A stretch of 64,000 nucleotides of DNA from Phycisphaerales bacterium (GTDB lineage Bacteria; Planctomycetota; Phycisphaerae; Phycisphaerales; UBA1924): NCBI GenBank assembly GCA_029260555.1, contig JAJDCZ010000050.1, positions 39,179 through 103,178 of the forward strand, read 5' to 3'. Below are positions 19,901 to 29,311 of the stretch, piece by piece. The position numbers were made by a program, and so were the translations under genes. The notes under the pieces were generated by a model. That model worked only from the letters and a program-made list of their open reading frames with translations. It was not told the DNA's origin and made no database searches. Numbering within the stretch: position 1 is the stretch's first letter; each line of letters starts with the position of its first letter.

Positions 19901-19922
19901 GGGGGGAGGGGGGGAGGGGGGG
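19901..19922 (-). promoter_or_regulatory. C-rich tract directly after the ilvE stop
   Basis: On the ilvE coding strand TAA is followed by three runs of C separated by single T residues, with no G for over 20 bases. Similar tracts follow pheT, the 29312 gene, rluA-type and VWA genes. C-rich, G-poor RNA is what Rho binds, so a termination role is proposed. Confidence 0.4.
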
Positions 19923-20882
19923 TTAATCTTCGGGAATGTTGTCGCCAGTGACAATGGCTCTGAAGCGCAGGCGGAGTTTCTGGGTGATGGAGCCTTCGCC
20001 ATCGGTGATGATGGTGTGGGTGGTCTTTTGATCAATGCGTGTGACCGCAATGATCTCCGCAGCGGAGCCTGTCAGGAAGACCTCGTCAGCATTGAGAACA
20101 TCATCCAGGTGAAGCATCTTCTCCTTGACCGTCAGATTCTCAGCGGGGCAGAGTGTGTCCATGACGAACTGACGCGTTACGCCTTCGAGGATGCCCGCTT
20201 CAGAAGGCGGCGTATAGAGCACGCCATCCTTGACAATGAAGATGTTGTCGCCGGTGCATTCGCTGACAAAGCCCTGGGTGTTGAGCATGATTGCTTCCAG
20301 GCACCCAGCATCGATCGCTTCGATCTTGGCGAGAATGTTGTTGAGGTAGTTGAGGCTTTTGATGCGCGGGTCCAGGCACTCGATAGGAATCCGAGGCCTT
20401 TGTGCTACGACGACACGCATGCCTGTCTGGTACATCTCAGGCGGATAAAGCGCGATCTGGTCAGCAATACAGATGATGCCCGGTTCAGGACATTTGAAGG
20501 GGTGCAGCCCGAGCGTGCCGATGCCTCGGGTAATGACCAGCCGGATGTAGCCATCGGATAGCTCATTGGCCTCAATGCAGCGGCGCATAATACGGACCAT
20601 CTCGTCCTGATTAATAGGCAGTTCGAGTCGGATTTGTTTGGTGCAGTTGAAGAGGCGTTGCATGTGTTGCTGGCATTTGAAGATTTTGCCTTTGTAGACA
20701 CGGATGCCTTCGAAGATTCCATCGCCATAGAGAAGGCCGTGGTCATAGACGCTGACCTTGGCATTTTCTTTGGGGAGCATTTGGCCGTTGACATAGATCA
20801 TGGGATAGCTTTGGTTATCGGGGGTGGTGGGGTTTGCGAGTGATTGTGTTTGTGATGTGTTGTTTGTCATGGTTTGACTCAT
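19923..20882 (-). CDS. ilvE: Branched-chain amino acid aminotransferase
   Basis: A 319-residue fold-type IV PLP aminotransferase that makes or degrades leucine, isoleucine and valine with 2-oxoglutarate/glutamate. Supporting motifs are VYDHGLLYGDGIFEGIRVY near the N-terminus, the PLP lysine in RIKSLNYLNN (about residue 165), EAIMLN and EGVTRQFV, then VFLTGSAAEI. This end differs little from D-amino-acid transaminase or aminodeoxychorismate lyase, but the combination fits IlvE best. GGAGG sits 7 bases before ATG 20882; the frame open to 20975 is not coding. The TAA stop is followed at once by a C-rich tract. Confidence 0.88.
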   Translation of the reverse strand: MSQTMTNNTSQTQSLANPTTPDNQSYPMIYVNGQMLPKENAKVSVYDHGLLYGDGIFEGIRVYKGKIFKCQQHMQRLFNCTKQIRLELPINQDEMVRIMRRCIEANELSDGYIRLVITRGIGTLGLHPFKCPEPGIICIADQIALYPPEMYQTGMRVVVAQRPRIPIECLDPRIKSLNYLNNILAKIEAIDAGCLEAIMLNTQGFVSECTGDNIFIVKDGVLYTPPSEAGILEGVTRQFVMDTLCPAENLTVKEKMLHLDDVLNADEVFLTGSAAEIIAVTRIDQKTTHTIITDGEGSITQKLRLRFRAIVTGDNIPED

Positions 20883-21042
20883 GGCGAGGCCTCCGTGTCC
20901 ATTTGGCCAACGCCCCATTGTACCCGATGAATTGCCACCAGCTGCATGTAAGCCAATACTAATAACACAACACAATCAATTTACAAACTAAACATAAACA
21001 TATTCAATATTCTCGATGAGTATAGGGAGTTTTATGCACGGC

Positions 21043-21063
21043 ATCTCCACAAATTGTGGATAA
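21043..21063. promoter_or_regulatory. Back-to-back DnaA-box-like palindrome
   Basis: Contains TCCACAA-A-TTGTGGA. The right half with its flank is TGTGGATAA, a perfect DnaA box (TTATCCACA) on the minus strand; the left half matches 7 of 9. It lies in an AT-rich stretch (20960-21060) between pheT and ilvE. With only two boxes and no dnaA or dnaN nearby it is not called an origin. Confidence 0.3.
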
Positions 21064-21154
21064 CTCGTGGGTGTGATCTGAATATTTCTGGATATTTTGG
21101 TGCGGTTTAGGCTGGCACGCTGTGAAAAACGGAGCTGAGTGAACTGGTGAGATG

Positions 21155-21182
21155 GGGGAAAGGGAGAGGGGGGAGGTGGGGG
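21155..21182 (-). promoter_or_regulatory. C-rich tract directly after the pheT stop
   Basis: On the coding strand TAA is followed by a pyrimidine tract of about 28 bases (CCCCCACCTCCCCCCTCTCC and on) with no G, like the tract after ilvE. Confidence 0.35.
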
Positions 21183-23249
21183 TTACTGGCGGAGTTCAGC
21201 GTTGAGATCCTGCTTGAGTTGGTCGACGACCGCTTGTGTCTGGGGATCGACCTCTTCATGGCGAAGTGTTCGGCTTTCATCGCGGAACTGGAGTCTGAGT
21301 GTCACGGATTTGCTGCCAGGACCAATCTGTTTGCCTCGGAAGGTGCTGACAAACTCCGCTCCCTGACACAAAGCAGGGTTGACCTTGTCGACCACGATTC
21401 TGATCTGATCCCAGGTGACCGTTTCATCAACAACGACGGACAGGTCGCGTTCGATGCCTGGAAATGCAGGCAAGGTGCTTGCTCTGCGAGTCGGCGGATA
21501 GGGCTCGATCAGAGCATTCAGATCAAGCTCTCCCAGCACAACGGGTTGATCCAGATCGTGAAGTTTCATTGCCCAGCCTGATGCGAGTCCGATCCAGCCG
21601 ATGGGCTGATTGTCCAGAAGCACGCGCCCGGTTGCATCCGGGTCAAAAGCCTTGGTGTCAGGCTTGGAAGGCTTGATGGTGATGGATTTGGAGGTGAGTG
21701 TGCTGGCGATGGATTCGACAGCGCCGATGAGTTGGCGGAGTGCGAGTTGGCGGGCATCTTGGCCTTTGCCTGTGACATCCAGGAGCAGGGCCAGGGTTTG
21801 TTTTTCAAAGCTGTCGAGGGAGCCTTGGGTCTGGGCGAAAACGCTCGCGGTTTCGTAGAGGCGAATGCCGCCGGGCACATGGTTGCGAGCAGCCTGGTTG
21901 ACACCCCGGCAGGCCAGCAGGCTCATGAGCACACTGGGGCGAAGGGTTGGAGCACCCTTTCGGCGTTGCTCATCAACCGCAACGGTTTCCAGACTGGGTG
22001 CGATGAAGCCTTGGGCATCTTTGGTAGAGACAAAGCTGAAGGTGATGATCTCGTAAAAGCCTTGCCCCGTAAGCAGGTCTGCCAAGTGGCGCATGCCCTG
22101 CTCGCTTTGCTGAGGCGAAGTAACACGAATCAAGAGCTGATCCTTGAGCGGGATGTGGCTGAGATTGTGCGTGCGGGCAATTTCTTCGATGAGATCAATC
22201 TCTCGAGAAATATCCGGGCGATTGGCAGGCACGGTGCAGCTGAGTTGATCATCGCCGAGTTGTTCAACCATGAAATCGAGCCTGGTCAGGAGCTGACAGA
22301 TGTCAGGCGTGGGGATGCTGATGCCCAGAACAAGATTGCATCGGCTGGGTCTGAGGCTGACCACAGCAAGTTCGGGAAGGGGTTTGCCCTCGGTGAGAAT
22401 GCCTTTGCAGAGGCTGCCGTTGGCCAGTTCGACAATGAGGCTCGCAGCTCGAGCTGAAGCATCCACAAGCGTAGCAGGGGAGACGATGCGCTCAAAGCGA
22501 TGTGAAGCATCAGTGCGAATGGCATGTCTGCGAGCAGCATTGCGGACAAGCGAGGGATCCCAGGTGGCGACTTCAAGGACGATGCTGGTGGTGCTGGAGG
22601 TGACCTGTGAGTCTGAGCCACCGATCACGCCTGCCAGTGACTGGGCGACAGCCCCATCAGCGACGACGATTTCATTGTGTTTGAGAGTGCGATCTTTGTC
22701 ATCGAGGGTTTTGAGCGGCTCGTTTGCTGATGCCTGGCGGACGATGAGCTTTGAGCCTTGGAGCTTGTCCAGATCAAAAACATGGCAGGGGTTGCCAAGC
22801 TCAAAGGTGATCCAGTTGGTGATATCCACGACATTGTTGATAGAGCGCTGACCTATGGCTGTCAGGCGTTTGACGAGCCAGTCAGGGCTGGGACCAACCT
22901 TTACGCCTGTGATGACACGGGCGGTGAAAAGTGGACAGGCATCGGGGACGGTGTTTTCAAGGCTGAGCATCTGGCTCACGGGTATGTCAGACTCGATGCT
23001 TGAAACATCAAACGATGGCAGATCCAGCGTGCGATCGGTGACCGCAGCGATCTCACGGGCCAGCCCCAGATGACAAAGACAGTCGCCACGATTAGAGGTG
23101 ACCTCGACATCCATGAAGATGTCGCCATCTTCGAGGGTGTGCGATTCCTCGACAGGAAAGCCCGCGTCGGTGAGTGCCTGCTCAGCAGCGTGGGCATCGA
23201 CGGGTGTGGGTTTGAGGTACTGATTGATCCATGCCAGGCTTGTATCCAT
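21183..23249 (-). CDS. pheT: Phenylalanyl-tRNA synthetase beta subunit, short form
   Basis: A 688-residue PheT. The N-terminal part (SLAWINQYL) goes straight into VEVTSNRGDCLCHLGLAREI. The usual EMAP/tRNA-binding domain of about 110 residues, normally between these segments, is absent. The B3/4 editing domain (residues about 100-270), B5 domain (about 290-360), catalytic-like core (GFYEIITFSF) and the C-terminal ferredoxin-fold anticodon-binding domain (LPAFPGIERDLSVVVDE onwards) are all present. It charges tRNA-Phe with an alpha subunit; pheS is not adjacent. ATG 23249 is chosen over TTG 23258. The TAA stop is followed by a C-rich tract. Confidence 0.92.
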   Translation of the reverse strand: MDTSLAWINQYLKPTPVDAHAAEQALTDAGFPVEESHTLEDGDIFMDVEVTSNRGDCLCHLGLAREIAAVTDRTLDLPSFDVSSIESDIPVSQMLSLENTVPDACPLFTARVITGVKVGPSPDWLVKRLTAIGQRSINNVVDITNWITFELGNPCHVFDLDKLQGSKLIVRQASANEPLKTLDDKDRTLKHNEIVVADGAVAQSLAGVIGGSDSQVTSSTTSIVLEVATWDPSLVRNAARRHAIRTDASHRFERIVSPATLVDASARAASLIVELANGSLCKGILTEGKPLPELAVVSLRPSRCNLVLGISIPTPDICQLLTRLDFMVEQLGDDQLSCTVPANRPDISREIDLIEEIARTHNLSHIPLKDQLLIRVTSPQQSEQGMRHLADLLTGQGFYEIITFSFVSTKDAQGFIAPSLETVAVDEQRRKGAPTLRPSVLMSLLACRGVNQAARNHVPGGIRLYETASVFAQTQGSLDSFEKQTLALLLDVTGKGQDARQLALRQLIGAVESIASTLTSKSITIKPSKPDTKAFDPDATGRVLLDNQPIGWIGLASGWAMKLHDLDQPVVLGELDLNALIEPYPPTRRASTLPAFPGIERDLSVVVDETVTWDQIRIVVDKVNPALCQGAEFVSTFRGKQIGPGSKSVTLRLQFRDESRTLRHEEVDPQTQAVVDQLKQDLNAELRQ

Positions 23250-23303
23250 AGGAGCCAAGGATAGGGCTTAAAGCAAGAGTGGGTGTTGGGTATGATGTGA
23301 GAA

Positions 23304-23804
23304 GTGGATGAAGTGACCAGCCCAAAGCCCAGATGTCCAGAGTGCGGGTATGACCTGCGGGGGTTGATCAGTGAATCTCGGGGAGGCAGGAGGGGGGCAG
23401 GTCGGGGAAGGGGGAATGGGAGGGGGGTGGTGTGTCCGGAGTGTGGGGAGTTATACATGCGGGGGAGTGAGCCTCGCCAGTGGCCGGGCTGGTGGCGGGT
23501 CATCGCAGCGATGTGCAGCCCGATCTGTTTGGCGCTGGTCGCGGTGATCGTAACAGGTTTGATATCGCCCACAGCACTTGCCGTAATTTTGGTGTTATCG
23601 GGTTTTACGCCAGTGCTCGTGCTGGTGATTGTGAGCCTGGGGCTGCCTCGAGATGCTGGGCGGGTGTTTGGAGTAAGGCGGTCAAGGCACCACTCTGCAC
23701 CATCATCGCGAGTGATTGTGCTTGTGGGATGGGGAATTAACTTGCTGTTGATATTGGCAACGCTTTTGGTGCTGGGCGGGGGGCGGTTCTGGCACTTATT
23801 TTGA
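23304..23804 (+). CDS. Zinc-ribbon membrane protein
   Basis: A 166-residue protein with an N-terminal rubredoxin-like zinc ribbon (CPECGYDLRG … VVCPECGELY, two CxxC pairs separated by a Gly/Arg-rich loop). Three or four TM helices follow (about residues 65-85, 87-108 and 138-158). Proteins of this build are frequent in planctomycetes and uncharacterised. The start is GTG 23304; the ATG at 23307 is out of frame. It precedes the Hsp70-like gene by 92 bases on the same strand. A similar but shorter zinc-ribbon membrane protein is encoded on the other side of that gene pair, at 26318. Confidence 0.7.
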   Translation: MDEVTSPKPRCPECGYDLRGLISESRGGRRGAGRGRGNGRGVVCPECGELYMRGSEPRQWPGWWRVIAAMCSPICLALVAVIVTGLISPTALAVILVLSGFTPVLVLVIVSLGLPRDAGRVFGVRRSRHHSAPSSRVIVLVGWGINLLLILATLLVLGGGRFWHLF

Positions 23805-23896
23805 CAGAAATTGAGATGAAGCAGTGGCAGGAAGAACGCTCTATCAAGGTCGCAGCTCGTTTCGGCTGCAGTTGGGTGTCCTATCGTCTTTGACCG

Positions 23897-25852
23897 ATGA
23901 GTCACACACGCCATAACGCTGCTCCCATTGTGGGGATTGACCTGGGCACGACCAACAGCCTGGTTGCGGTTGTTGATGGGCAAGGGGTGCGTGTCCTGGG
24001 TGATGAGCCGATCATGCCGAGCGTGGTCCGGTTTGAAGCAGTGCGAGGCTGCGTGGTTGTGGGTCAGCAGGCAAGGGACGAGGCTCTGGACTATCCCTCA
24101 GCGACGATTTTCAGTGCCAAGCGTTTGATGGGTCGCTCTGCAGCTGATGTTGCTGGCGAGGCTTCGTTTTTACCTTATGCTGTGGTTGCGGGCGAGCACA
24201 ACACCGCACGGGTGCGTGTGCCCATTGGAGAGGGTGGGGGGCAAGGCGAGATGATTGTTTCGCCTCAGGAGGTGTCTGCGCACATCTTGCGAGAACTTGG
24301 CAAGCGTGCCAGTGAGGTACTGGGGGTAGAGGTTCAGCGTGCGGTGGTGACGGTGCCTGCCTACTTTGACGATGCTCAGCGTCAGGCAACGCGCGATGCG
24401 GGGAGACTTGCAGGGCTTGAGGTAGTGCGGATTGTCAACGAGCCGACAGCTGCCGCACTCGCCTATGGCATCGGGCTGGGATCCAAAAAGGCGAGCACCA
24501 TCGCGGTATATGACCTGGGCGGTGGTACCTTTGATATATCAATCTTGCGTGTGACACCAGCAACCAGCGTTGGTGAGCCTGCGTTTTATCAAGTGCTGGC
24601 AACTGCGGGTGACACAAAGCTGGGGGGTGATGATGTAGATCACGCGCTGGTGTCGTTGTTTGTGCGTGAGATTGTTGAGCAGTTTGGTCTGAAGGTGAGA
24701 GGGTCTGAGGACTTTGAGCCTCGCACAAGGCGGGCGCTGATCAGCTTTGCTCAGGGTGTCAAGCATCGTTTGAGTGATGAACTTGAAGCGAAAGTGCTCA
24801 TTGATTTGGGTGTAGGGAGGGGTGAGGGGGGTAGGAATGTGTATGAGCGGGTGGTGGGGCGTGACGAGTTTGAGGAGATGGTTGGGCCTTGGGTTGAGCC
24901 GAGTTTGCGGGCGTGTCAGGCGGCTTTGCAGGATGCGAAGATACAGGCAAAAGAAGTTGATGCGGTGGTGATGGTGGGTGGTTCGACTCGGATGCCGATT
25001 GTGCAAAGGCTGGTTGGCGAGTTGTTTGAGCGTGAGCCTTACACTGCGATTGATCCTGACTGGGTGGTGGCTCTTGGAGCTGCGATTCAGGCATCAATCC
25101 TGTCGGGCGATCAGGTTGAAGGCAGCGTGGGCAGCTCGCTTTTGCTGGATGTGATTCCGTTGAGTCTGGGTGTAGAGACGGTGGGGGGTGCGGTTGCCAA
25201 GTTGATCATGCGAAACTCATCGGTGCCTGCGCGGGCGACGGAGATGTTTTCGACGAGCGTGGATGGCCAGGTCTCGATCAAGATATCGGTGTATCAAGGC
25301 GAACGGGAGATGGCACGCGATTGCCGCTTGCTGGGAACATTTGAGCTGACGGGCATTCCACCCATGCCCGCAGGGATACCCCAGCTGCAGGTCGATTTTC
25401 TGGTCGATGCCAATGGCGTGCTGCGCGTCAGCGCCCATGAACGCCGATCTGGCAAGCAGGCGCAGTTACAGGTCGTGCCCAACCATGGGCTGACACAACA
25501 GGAAGTTGAGTGCATCGAACGCGAAAGCTTTGCACATGCCCAGCAGGACATGGATCAGCACCGTGTTGTGGATCTGATTGTCAACGCAAGGCTTGATCTC
25601 AAGTGGATTGGCGAAAGGCTGAATCGGCACGCATCAACCCTTGAACCTGAGTATTGCAAGCAGCTTGAGCAGCTTTTGACAGCTCTCGGCAGCTTCGTTG
25701 AAAAAGCACAGCAGGACTATCAAAGCGTTGATGCCAATGCGTTTTATCAAGCCAAGCAAGCACTGGACGAAGCGAGTGTGCGTCTGCAGGAAGTGTCGAT
25801 TGCACACTCGCTACGAGCAGATGCGGAGAACGGGACGGGAGAAGATTCGTGA
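23897..25852 (+). CDS. Hsp70-family chaperone, HscA/DnaK-like
   Basis: A 651-residue Hsp70. The nucleotide-binding domain has GIDLGTTNS (about 13-21), [16 protein letters not shown] (about 152-167), [11 protein letters not shown] and [10 protein letters not shown]. The substrate-binding domain follows from about residue 410 ([11 protein letters not shown]) with a helical lid. Differences from standard DnaK, such as insertions near [13 protein letters not shown] and no Met/Gln/Asp-rich C-terminal tail, suggest a paralogue similar to HscA, the iron-sulphur-assembly chaperone. No iscU, hscB, dnaJ or grpE is adjacent, so the client is unknown. The thioesterase gene overlaps its stop codon by four bases. 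Confidence 0.85.
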   Translation: MSHTRHNAAPIVGIDLGTTNSLVAVVDGQGVRVLGDEPIMPSVVRFEAVRGCVVVGQQARDEALDYPSATIFSAKRLMGRSAADVAGEASFLPYAVVAGEHNTARVRVPIGEGGGQGEMIVSPQEVSAHILRELGKRASEVLGVEVQRAVVTVPAYFDDAQRQATRDAGRLAGLEVVRIVNEPTAAALAYGIGLGSKKASTIAVYDLGGGTFDISILRVTPATSVGEPAFYQVLATAGDTKLGGDDVDHALVSLFVREIVEQFGLKVRGSEDFEPRTRRALISFAQGVKHRLSDELEAKVLIDLGVGRGEGGRNVYERVVGRDEFEEMVGPWVEPSLRACQAALQDAKIQAKEVDAVVMVGGSTRMPIVQRLVGELFEREPYTAIDPDWVVALGAAIQASILSGDQVEGSVGSSLLLDVIPLSLGVETVGGAVAKLIMRNSSVPARATEMFSTSVDGQVSIKISVYQGEREMARDCRLLGTFELTGIPPMPAGIPQLQVDFLVDANGVLRVSAHERRSGKQAQLQVVPNHGLTQQEVECIERESFAHAQQDMDQHRVVDLIVNARLDLKWIGERLNRHASTLEPEYCKQLEQLLTALGSFVEKAQQDYQSVDANAFYQAKQALDEASVRLQEVSIAHSLRADAENGTGEDS

Positions 25853-26328
25853 GCAAGCCTGGCGAAATACAGAAGATCCCAGAACCAGGTTCGACACTCC
25901 TCAAGAGCGCAATGCTGGAGATTCGGGTTCGGTATTGTGAGTGTGATCCGATGGGCGTCGCCCATCATGGGTCAATGGTGCCCTGGTTTGAGATGGGTCG
26001 AACGGAACTCTTGCGGACCAGTGGCGTGTCCTATGGCGAACTGGAGCGGGCGGGTGTGTTTCTGGTAGTGACAAAGCTGGAGATTTCGTACAAGGGTCCG
26101 GTGCAATACGATGATATCATCTGTGTGCAGACGCAGGTAGAATCAACAAGTCGAGTGAAGATTCGCCACAGCTATCAAGTCAGGCTGATCCAGCGCACGG
26201 GCGTGGATGTTGCAGCACTGACAGCAACAGGTCGTGATCTGGTGGTCACGGGCGCATCAACGCTGGCGTGTGTAGGAAATGATGGCAGACCCAGAGCGCT
26301 GCCGAGCTGGTTGTGTGATGAGAGTTGA
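25849..26328 (+). CDS. Acyl-CoA thioesterase, YbgC/4HBT family
   Basis: A 159-residue hot-dog fold thioesterase. The signature [20 protein letters not shown] contains the catalytic Asp, and the hot-dog helix [10 protein letters not shown] follows. YbgC-type enzymes hydrolyse short or hydroxybenzoyl CoA thioesters; members of this family in other bacteria are near tol-pal genes, which are not present here. The start is GTG 25849, overlapping the Hsp70 stop (GTGA). It also overlaps the following zinc-ribbon gene, so the three genes form a tight operon. Confidence 0.85.
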   Translation: MSKPGEIQKIPEPGSTLLKSAMLEIRVRYCECDPMGVAHHGSMVPWFEMGRTELLRTSGVSYGELERAGVFLVVTKLEISYKGPVQYDDIICVQTQVESTSRVKIRHSYQVRLIQRTGVDVAALTATGRDLVVTGASTLACVGNDGRPRALPSWLCDES

Positions 26329-26683
26329 TCAAGAGGTAAATGTCACAGCAGGGGTGGCGGGGGGACGTGGTGTGTATGACGGGGTGAAGCCTCTTAATGC
26401 GATTTGTGCGCATTGCAACTATCAGTTTGGCGGGGTTGCAATTCAAGATGGCGCGATCATCTGCCCGGAGTGTGGCAGGTCCAGCCAGTTTGAGTTGCAA
26501 GTTGGAAAACGCATTGCGCGTCAAAAGCGCAAGGGGCTGGTGATCCTGGGCGGTGTTGGAGGCGTGGTTGTGGTGTTTGCGTATCTGGCTCTGGAGTCAG
26601 CGAGCATCTCCGCATCACTGGCAATGACCTGGCTGTTGGTCGTGATTGTCATTGTCATGCTCAGGCGTTTTGCAGGTCTGTAG
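26318..26683 (+). CDS. Zinc-ribbon protein with two TM helices
   Basis: A 121-residue protein with one zinc ribbon (CAHCNYQFGG … IICPECGRS, two CxxC pairs) at about residues 28-56 and two C-terminal TM helices (about 72-90 and 94-114). It overlaps the end of the thioesterase gene by 11 bases, and ATG 26318 is a better start than 26279. Same plan as the 23304 gene product but smaller. Function unknown. Confidence 0.65.
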   Translation: MRVDQEVNVTAGVAGGRGVYDGVKPLNAICAHCNYQFGGVAIQDGAIICPECGRSSQFELQVGKRIARQKRKGLVILGGVGGVVVVFAYLALESASISASLAMTWLLVVIVIVMLRRFAGL

Positions 26684-26722
26684 TTCCAGAAACATCCTCT
26701 TAACGAGCCACAACTATCATAA

Positions 26723-26749
26723 ACGAGCCGCGACCGTGAGGGAGCGTCT
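26723..26749 (+). repeat. Interspersed hairpin repeat, family 1, copy 1
   Basis: ACGAGCCGCGACCGTGAGGG and following GAGCGTCTT. The same core recurs near 37766, 45219, 45273 (inverted), 47797 and 47837. Its stem is GACCG with CGGTC around an 8-base loop, here with one base missing in the second arm. Confidence 0.65.
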
Positions 26750-26838
26750 TGTATCAACAATCAATCGTGATTCAACAAACAGAAGTTTGCTGGGGAGTTG
26801 CTTCTCGCGAGGATTTCTCATGAAGTCTCTGTTGTAAG

Positions 26839-26931
26839 GGTGCCACTACTCGATGCGCAGCAGCGCAGTAGTGGCTTGGTCTGTTCATCTGTAGAAGCAC
26901 TACTGCGCCGAAGACGGCGAGTAGTGGCACC
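26839..26931. repeat. Long inverted repeat, family 2, copy 1
   Basis: Begins GGTGCCACTACTCG and ends CGAGTAGTGGCACC, with inner arms GCGCAGTAGTG and CACTACTGCGC and a central loop of about 20 bases. It can fold into a long hairpin. Other copies are at 27614-27703 and 32014-32106. Confidence 0.75.
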
Positions 26932-27011
26932 ATGATATAAAGTATTCACAGGCGAATAACGCGGTATTGCAAACACTTCTTCACGGTCGCGCTCGTTTTG
27001 TCAGACACAAC

Positions 27012-27584
27012 CTATTTACTCTCTGGCCATTGACCGATCGGCCCTTCGCCTGATTCGATCTCTGCACCAAGCCCCAGCACGATGCGGTTGGCATAGTTGA
27101 AATACGCCACCACCTGAGCCAGATCAAGAATTTCACGATCGCTCAGCCCCGCATGACGCAAACCCTGCACATGATCAGCCTCGATGGAATCCGGTGCCCG
27201 GGTCAGGTGCTCCGCATATGCGACCATGGCCTGCTCACGGTCGGTCAGAAGTTCAATGTTCTGGGTCAGAAGTTTGTCAACCAGAGGCTCACGATCCTTG
27301 GGAAGCAGACGGCGCAGCCCAGAGGCGTGGTGCTGCTGGCAATAGGCGCAACCATTGATCATGGATACCACCACACCCACCAGCTCTCGCTCAGCCCGGC
27401 TCAACGGGCTGGGGCGATGCATCGACTGAACATACAAGGCACAATGGGCATCGAGCGATTCGGGGTTCAGCGAATGGACCTTGAGCACATTGTCCACCGT
27501 GCCATCAGGGTTGCCAAATCGCTTGTAGAGTTCTGCCAGAGAGCCTGAGGCATCTGCTTCGGAGATGATGTCAATGTACGCCAT
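27012..27584 (-). CDS. Peroxidase-related / AhpD-like protein
   Basis: A 190-residue protein of the carboxymuconolactone decarboxylase/AhpD superfamily. The redox motif CAYCQQHH (CxxCxxxH) is at about residues 81-88, preceded by SRAERELVGVVVSM. In AhpD the two cysteines and His relay electrons to a peroxiredoxin; this longer two-domain type is usually called a peroxidase-related enzyme, and its partner is unknown. A family 2 inverted repeat lies on each side of the gene (26839-26931 and 27614-27703). Confidence 0.82.
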   Translation of the reverse strand: MAYIDIISEADASGSLAELYKRFGNPDGTVDNVLKVHSLNPESLDAHCALYVQSMHRPSPLSRAERELVGVVVSMINGCAYCQQHHASGLRRLLPKDREPLVDKLLTQNIELLTDREQAMVAYAEHLTRAPDSIEADHVQGLRHAGLSDREILDLAQVVAYFNYANRIVLGLGAEIESGEGPIGQWPESK

Positions 27585-27613
27585 GAAGGATTTCTCACAA
27601 AGGTCTGATTCTG

Positions 27614-27703
27614 GGTGCCACCACTCGCCGTCTTGGGCGCAGTAGTGCGAGGAAAGATAAATAGCCGAAGCACGACTGCGCCTTGCGACCAGTCCTGGTG
27701 CCC
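27614..27703. repeat. Long inverted repeat, family 2, copy 2
   Basis: Diverged copy between the AhpD-like gene and hisS. It begins GGTGCCACCACTCGCCGTCT and ends with CCTGGTGCCC. Inner arms GCGCAGTAGTGC and GCACGACTGCGC are kept with one mismatch. Confidence 0.65.
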
Positions 27704-27709
27704 GACTTG

Positions 27710-29179
27710 TTATAGCGTGTTTGTCTGAACGCGTGCAGCGACATCGCTCAAGGGGACATCTTGCTGTTGCTCACCGGTATCGAGGTTTTTGAGTGTGCAA
27801 TGTTCCGCCGATTCGATGATGGCTGCGTAACGGGCGTGCTGAGCGAGTGCGTCTTTGAGCAGCTTGCCGATGTTGGTTGTCGTCTTGTACGATCGCCTGG
27901 CGTGCATTGGCTGCACCTCATACCGATCTGCATCCCAAGGCTTGCGACCCTCACTTTCTTGCCAGCGCAGCGATTCAACGCCCGTTCTCAAAATGGTCAG
28001 TGTTGGCGAGATCATTTCCATAGCTGCAGGCTCAGCACTGGCAATGACAAATACATCAGGCCTGACGCTGGCACCTTGCTGGCTGACCGCTTGGGCAAGA
28101 TCCTTGCCTTCAGGCATCAGCCCCTTGTCTTCAAGTAGCAGGGAGAGGACGACATCGCCCATGGCAAAGCCGACCGCAGGGGTGGGGGGGCCACCAAAGA
28201 GTTCGATGAGTTTGTCATAGCGTCCGCCACCAGCGACGGCGCGCTCACCATCTGCGATCACTTCAAAGACGGTGCCCGTGTAATAGGCCAGCCCGCGAAC
28301 GATCGACGAGTTGTATCGGTACCATTCAAGGTCGCTGTGGCTTGAGAGCTGGCGAATAAATGGGGCAAGCGAATCCAGCGCCTGCGAATCGTTGAAGATA
28401 CATTCTGCACACTCTTTAAGAGCTTCTGGTGTCAGCACTACGCTGTCTGCATCATGGTTATTGACAAACGAAAGAACGCGATCAGAGTTTTCAAATGGTT
28501 TGAGGGCCTCAGCGAGCGCGTCTTTGGTCATGCGGTCTTTGCGATCAATAATCTGGAACACCTGGTTCAGGCGATCTTCGTTCATGCTCTGACACTGACA
28601 GAGGCAGCGTTCCACGATTTTTCGATCATTGATGTGGAATCGACAGATATCGGGGCTGAGACCCATGCTTGAGAGAAGACTGGAGAGGGTTGTGATGACC
28701 TCCGCGTCAGCCTGCGCCTGAGCGTGTGTGTCGTCATTATCAGTGTTGATGCCGGGCAGGCCGAAGCTGTCGAGATTCCATTGCAGGAACTCGCGCAGTC
28801 GGCCTCTCTGGGGTCTTTCTGCGCGGAAGAAGGGTCCGATGCTGAACCATTTGGTGGGTTTGGGCAGGCTGTTGGCTTTTTCGCTGAACATGCGCGCCAC
28901 GGTGGGGGTGAGTTCAGGGCGAAGGGCAAAGTCTTTCTTGCCGCCGGTGCGTCTGAAGCTGAAGAGTTCAGAAACAATGCCCTCGCCGGATTTTTTGGTG
29001 TAGAGGCTGAGGTGTTCAAAGGTTGGGCCATCAATTTCGTCAAACCCATGACGGATCGCAGCATCTCGCCACATGCCTGTGACATATCTCCGTTTGAGCA
29101 AGGCTTCGGGGAAGAAGTCCCGGGTGCCCGTGGGTTTCTGGATGGTGGGGTTTTTCGTGTTGGGGGTCTTCGGTGCCAT
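27710..29179 (-). CDS. hisS: Histidyl-tRNA synthetase
   Basis: A 489-residue class II synthetase that charges tRNA-His. Motif 1 is in the N-terminal RRYVTGMWRDAAIRHGFDEID, motif 2 in FFRAERPQRGRLREFLQ, the histidine-binding LAYYTGTVFE is about residues 305-314, and motif 3 is near VGFAMGDVVLSLL. The C-terminal anticodon-binding domain is present (DVFVIASAEPAAME). It is somewhat longer than the usual 420-460 residues because of insertions around residues 170-270. ATG 29179 has a weak Shine-Dalgarno. No unusual neighbour link. Confidence 0.93.
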   Translation of the reverse strand: MAPKTPNTKNPTIQKPTGTRDFFPEALLKRRYVTGMWRDAAIRHGFDEIDGPTFEHLSLYTKKSGEGIVSELFSFRRTGGKKDFALRPELTPTVARMFSEKANSLPKPTKWFSIGPFFRAERPQRGRLREFLQWNLDSFGLPGINTDNDDTHAQAQADAEVITTLSSLLSSMGLSPDICRFHINDRKIVERCLCQCQSMNEDRLNQVFQIIDRKDRMTKDALAEALKPFENSDRVLSFVNNHDADSVVLTPEALKECAECIFNDSQALDSLAPFIRQLSSHSDLEWYRYNSSIVRGLAYYTGTVFEVIADGERAVAGGGRYDKLIELFGGPPTPAVGFAMGDVVLSLLLEDKGLMPEGKDLAQAVSQQGASVRPDVFVIASAEPAAMEMISPTLTILRTGVESLRWQESEGRKPWDADRYEVQPMHARRSYKTTTNIGKLLKDALAQHARYAAIIESAEHCTLKNLDTGEQQQDVPLSDVAARVQTNTL

Positions 29180-29311
29180 GGATAAAGCGTAGGGCCAACT
29201 TTTCCTGGCATCGCCAGCAGGATCCCTGTAGACTCAATCAGTGGGATTCGCGCGGGTCACACAGCACGGGTTCTGTTTTGCATAAAAAAGGATCACGAGG
29301 AGGCGGAGCCT

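Larger units (their letters stand above)
26684..27011. other. Repeat-bearing intergenic region
   Basis: About 330 bases between convergent genes. It contains one copy of the GACCG hairpin repeat (26723-26749) and one copy of the roughly 93-base inverted repeat (26839-26931). No ORF with support was found here. Confidence 0.7.

Noticed and set aside
20960..21100. Replication origin
   Set aside because: Only two DnaA-like boxes, no dnaA, dnaN or gidA nearby and no clear gene-strand switch.
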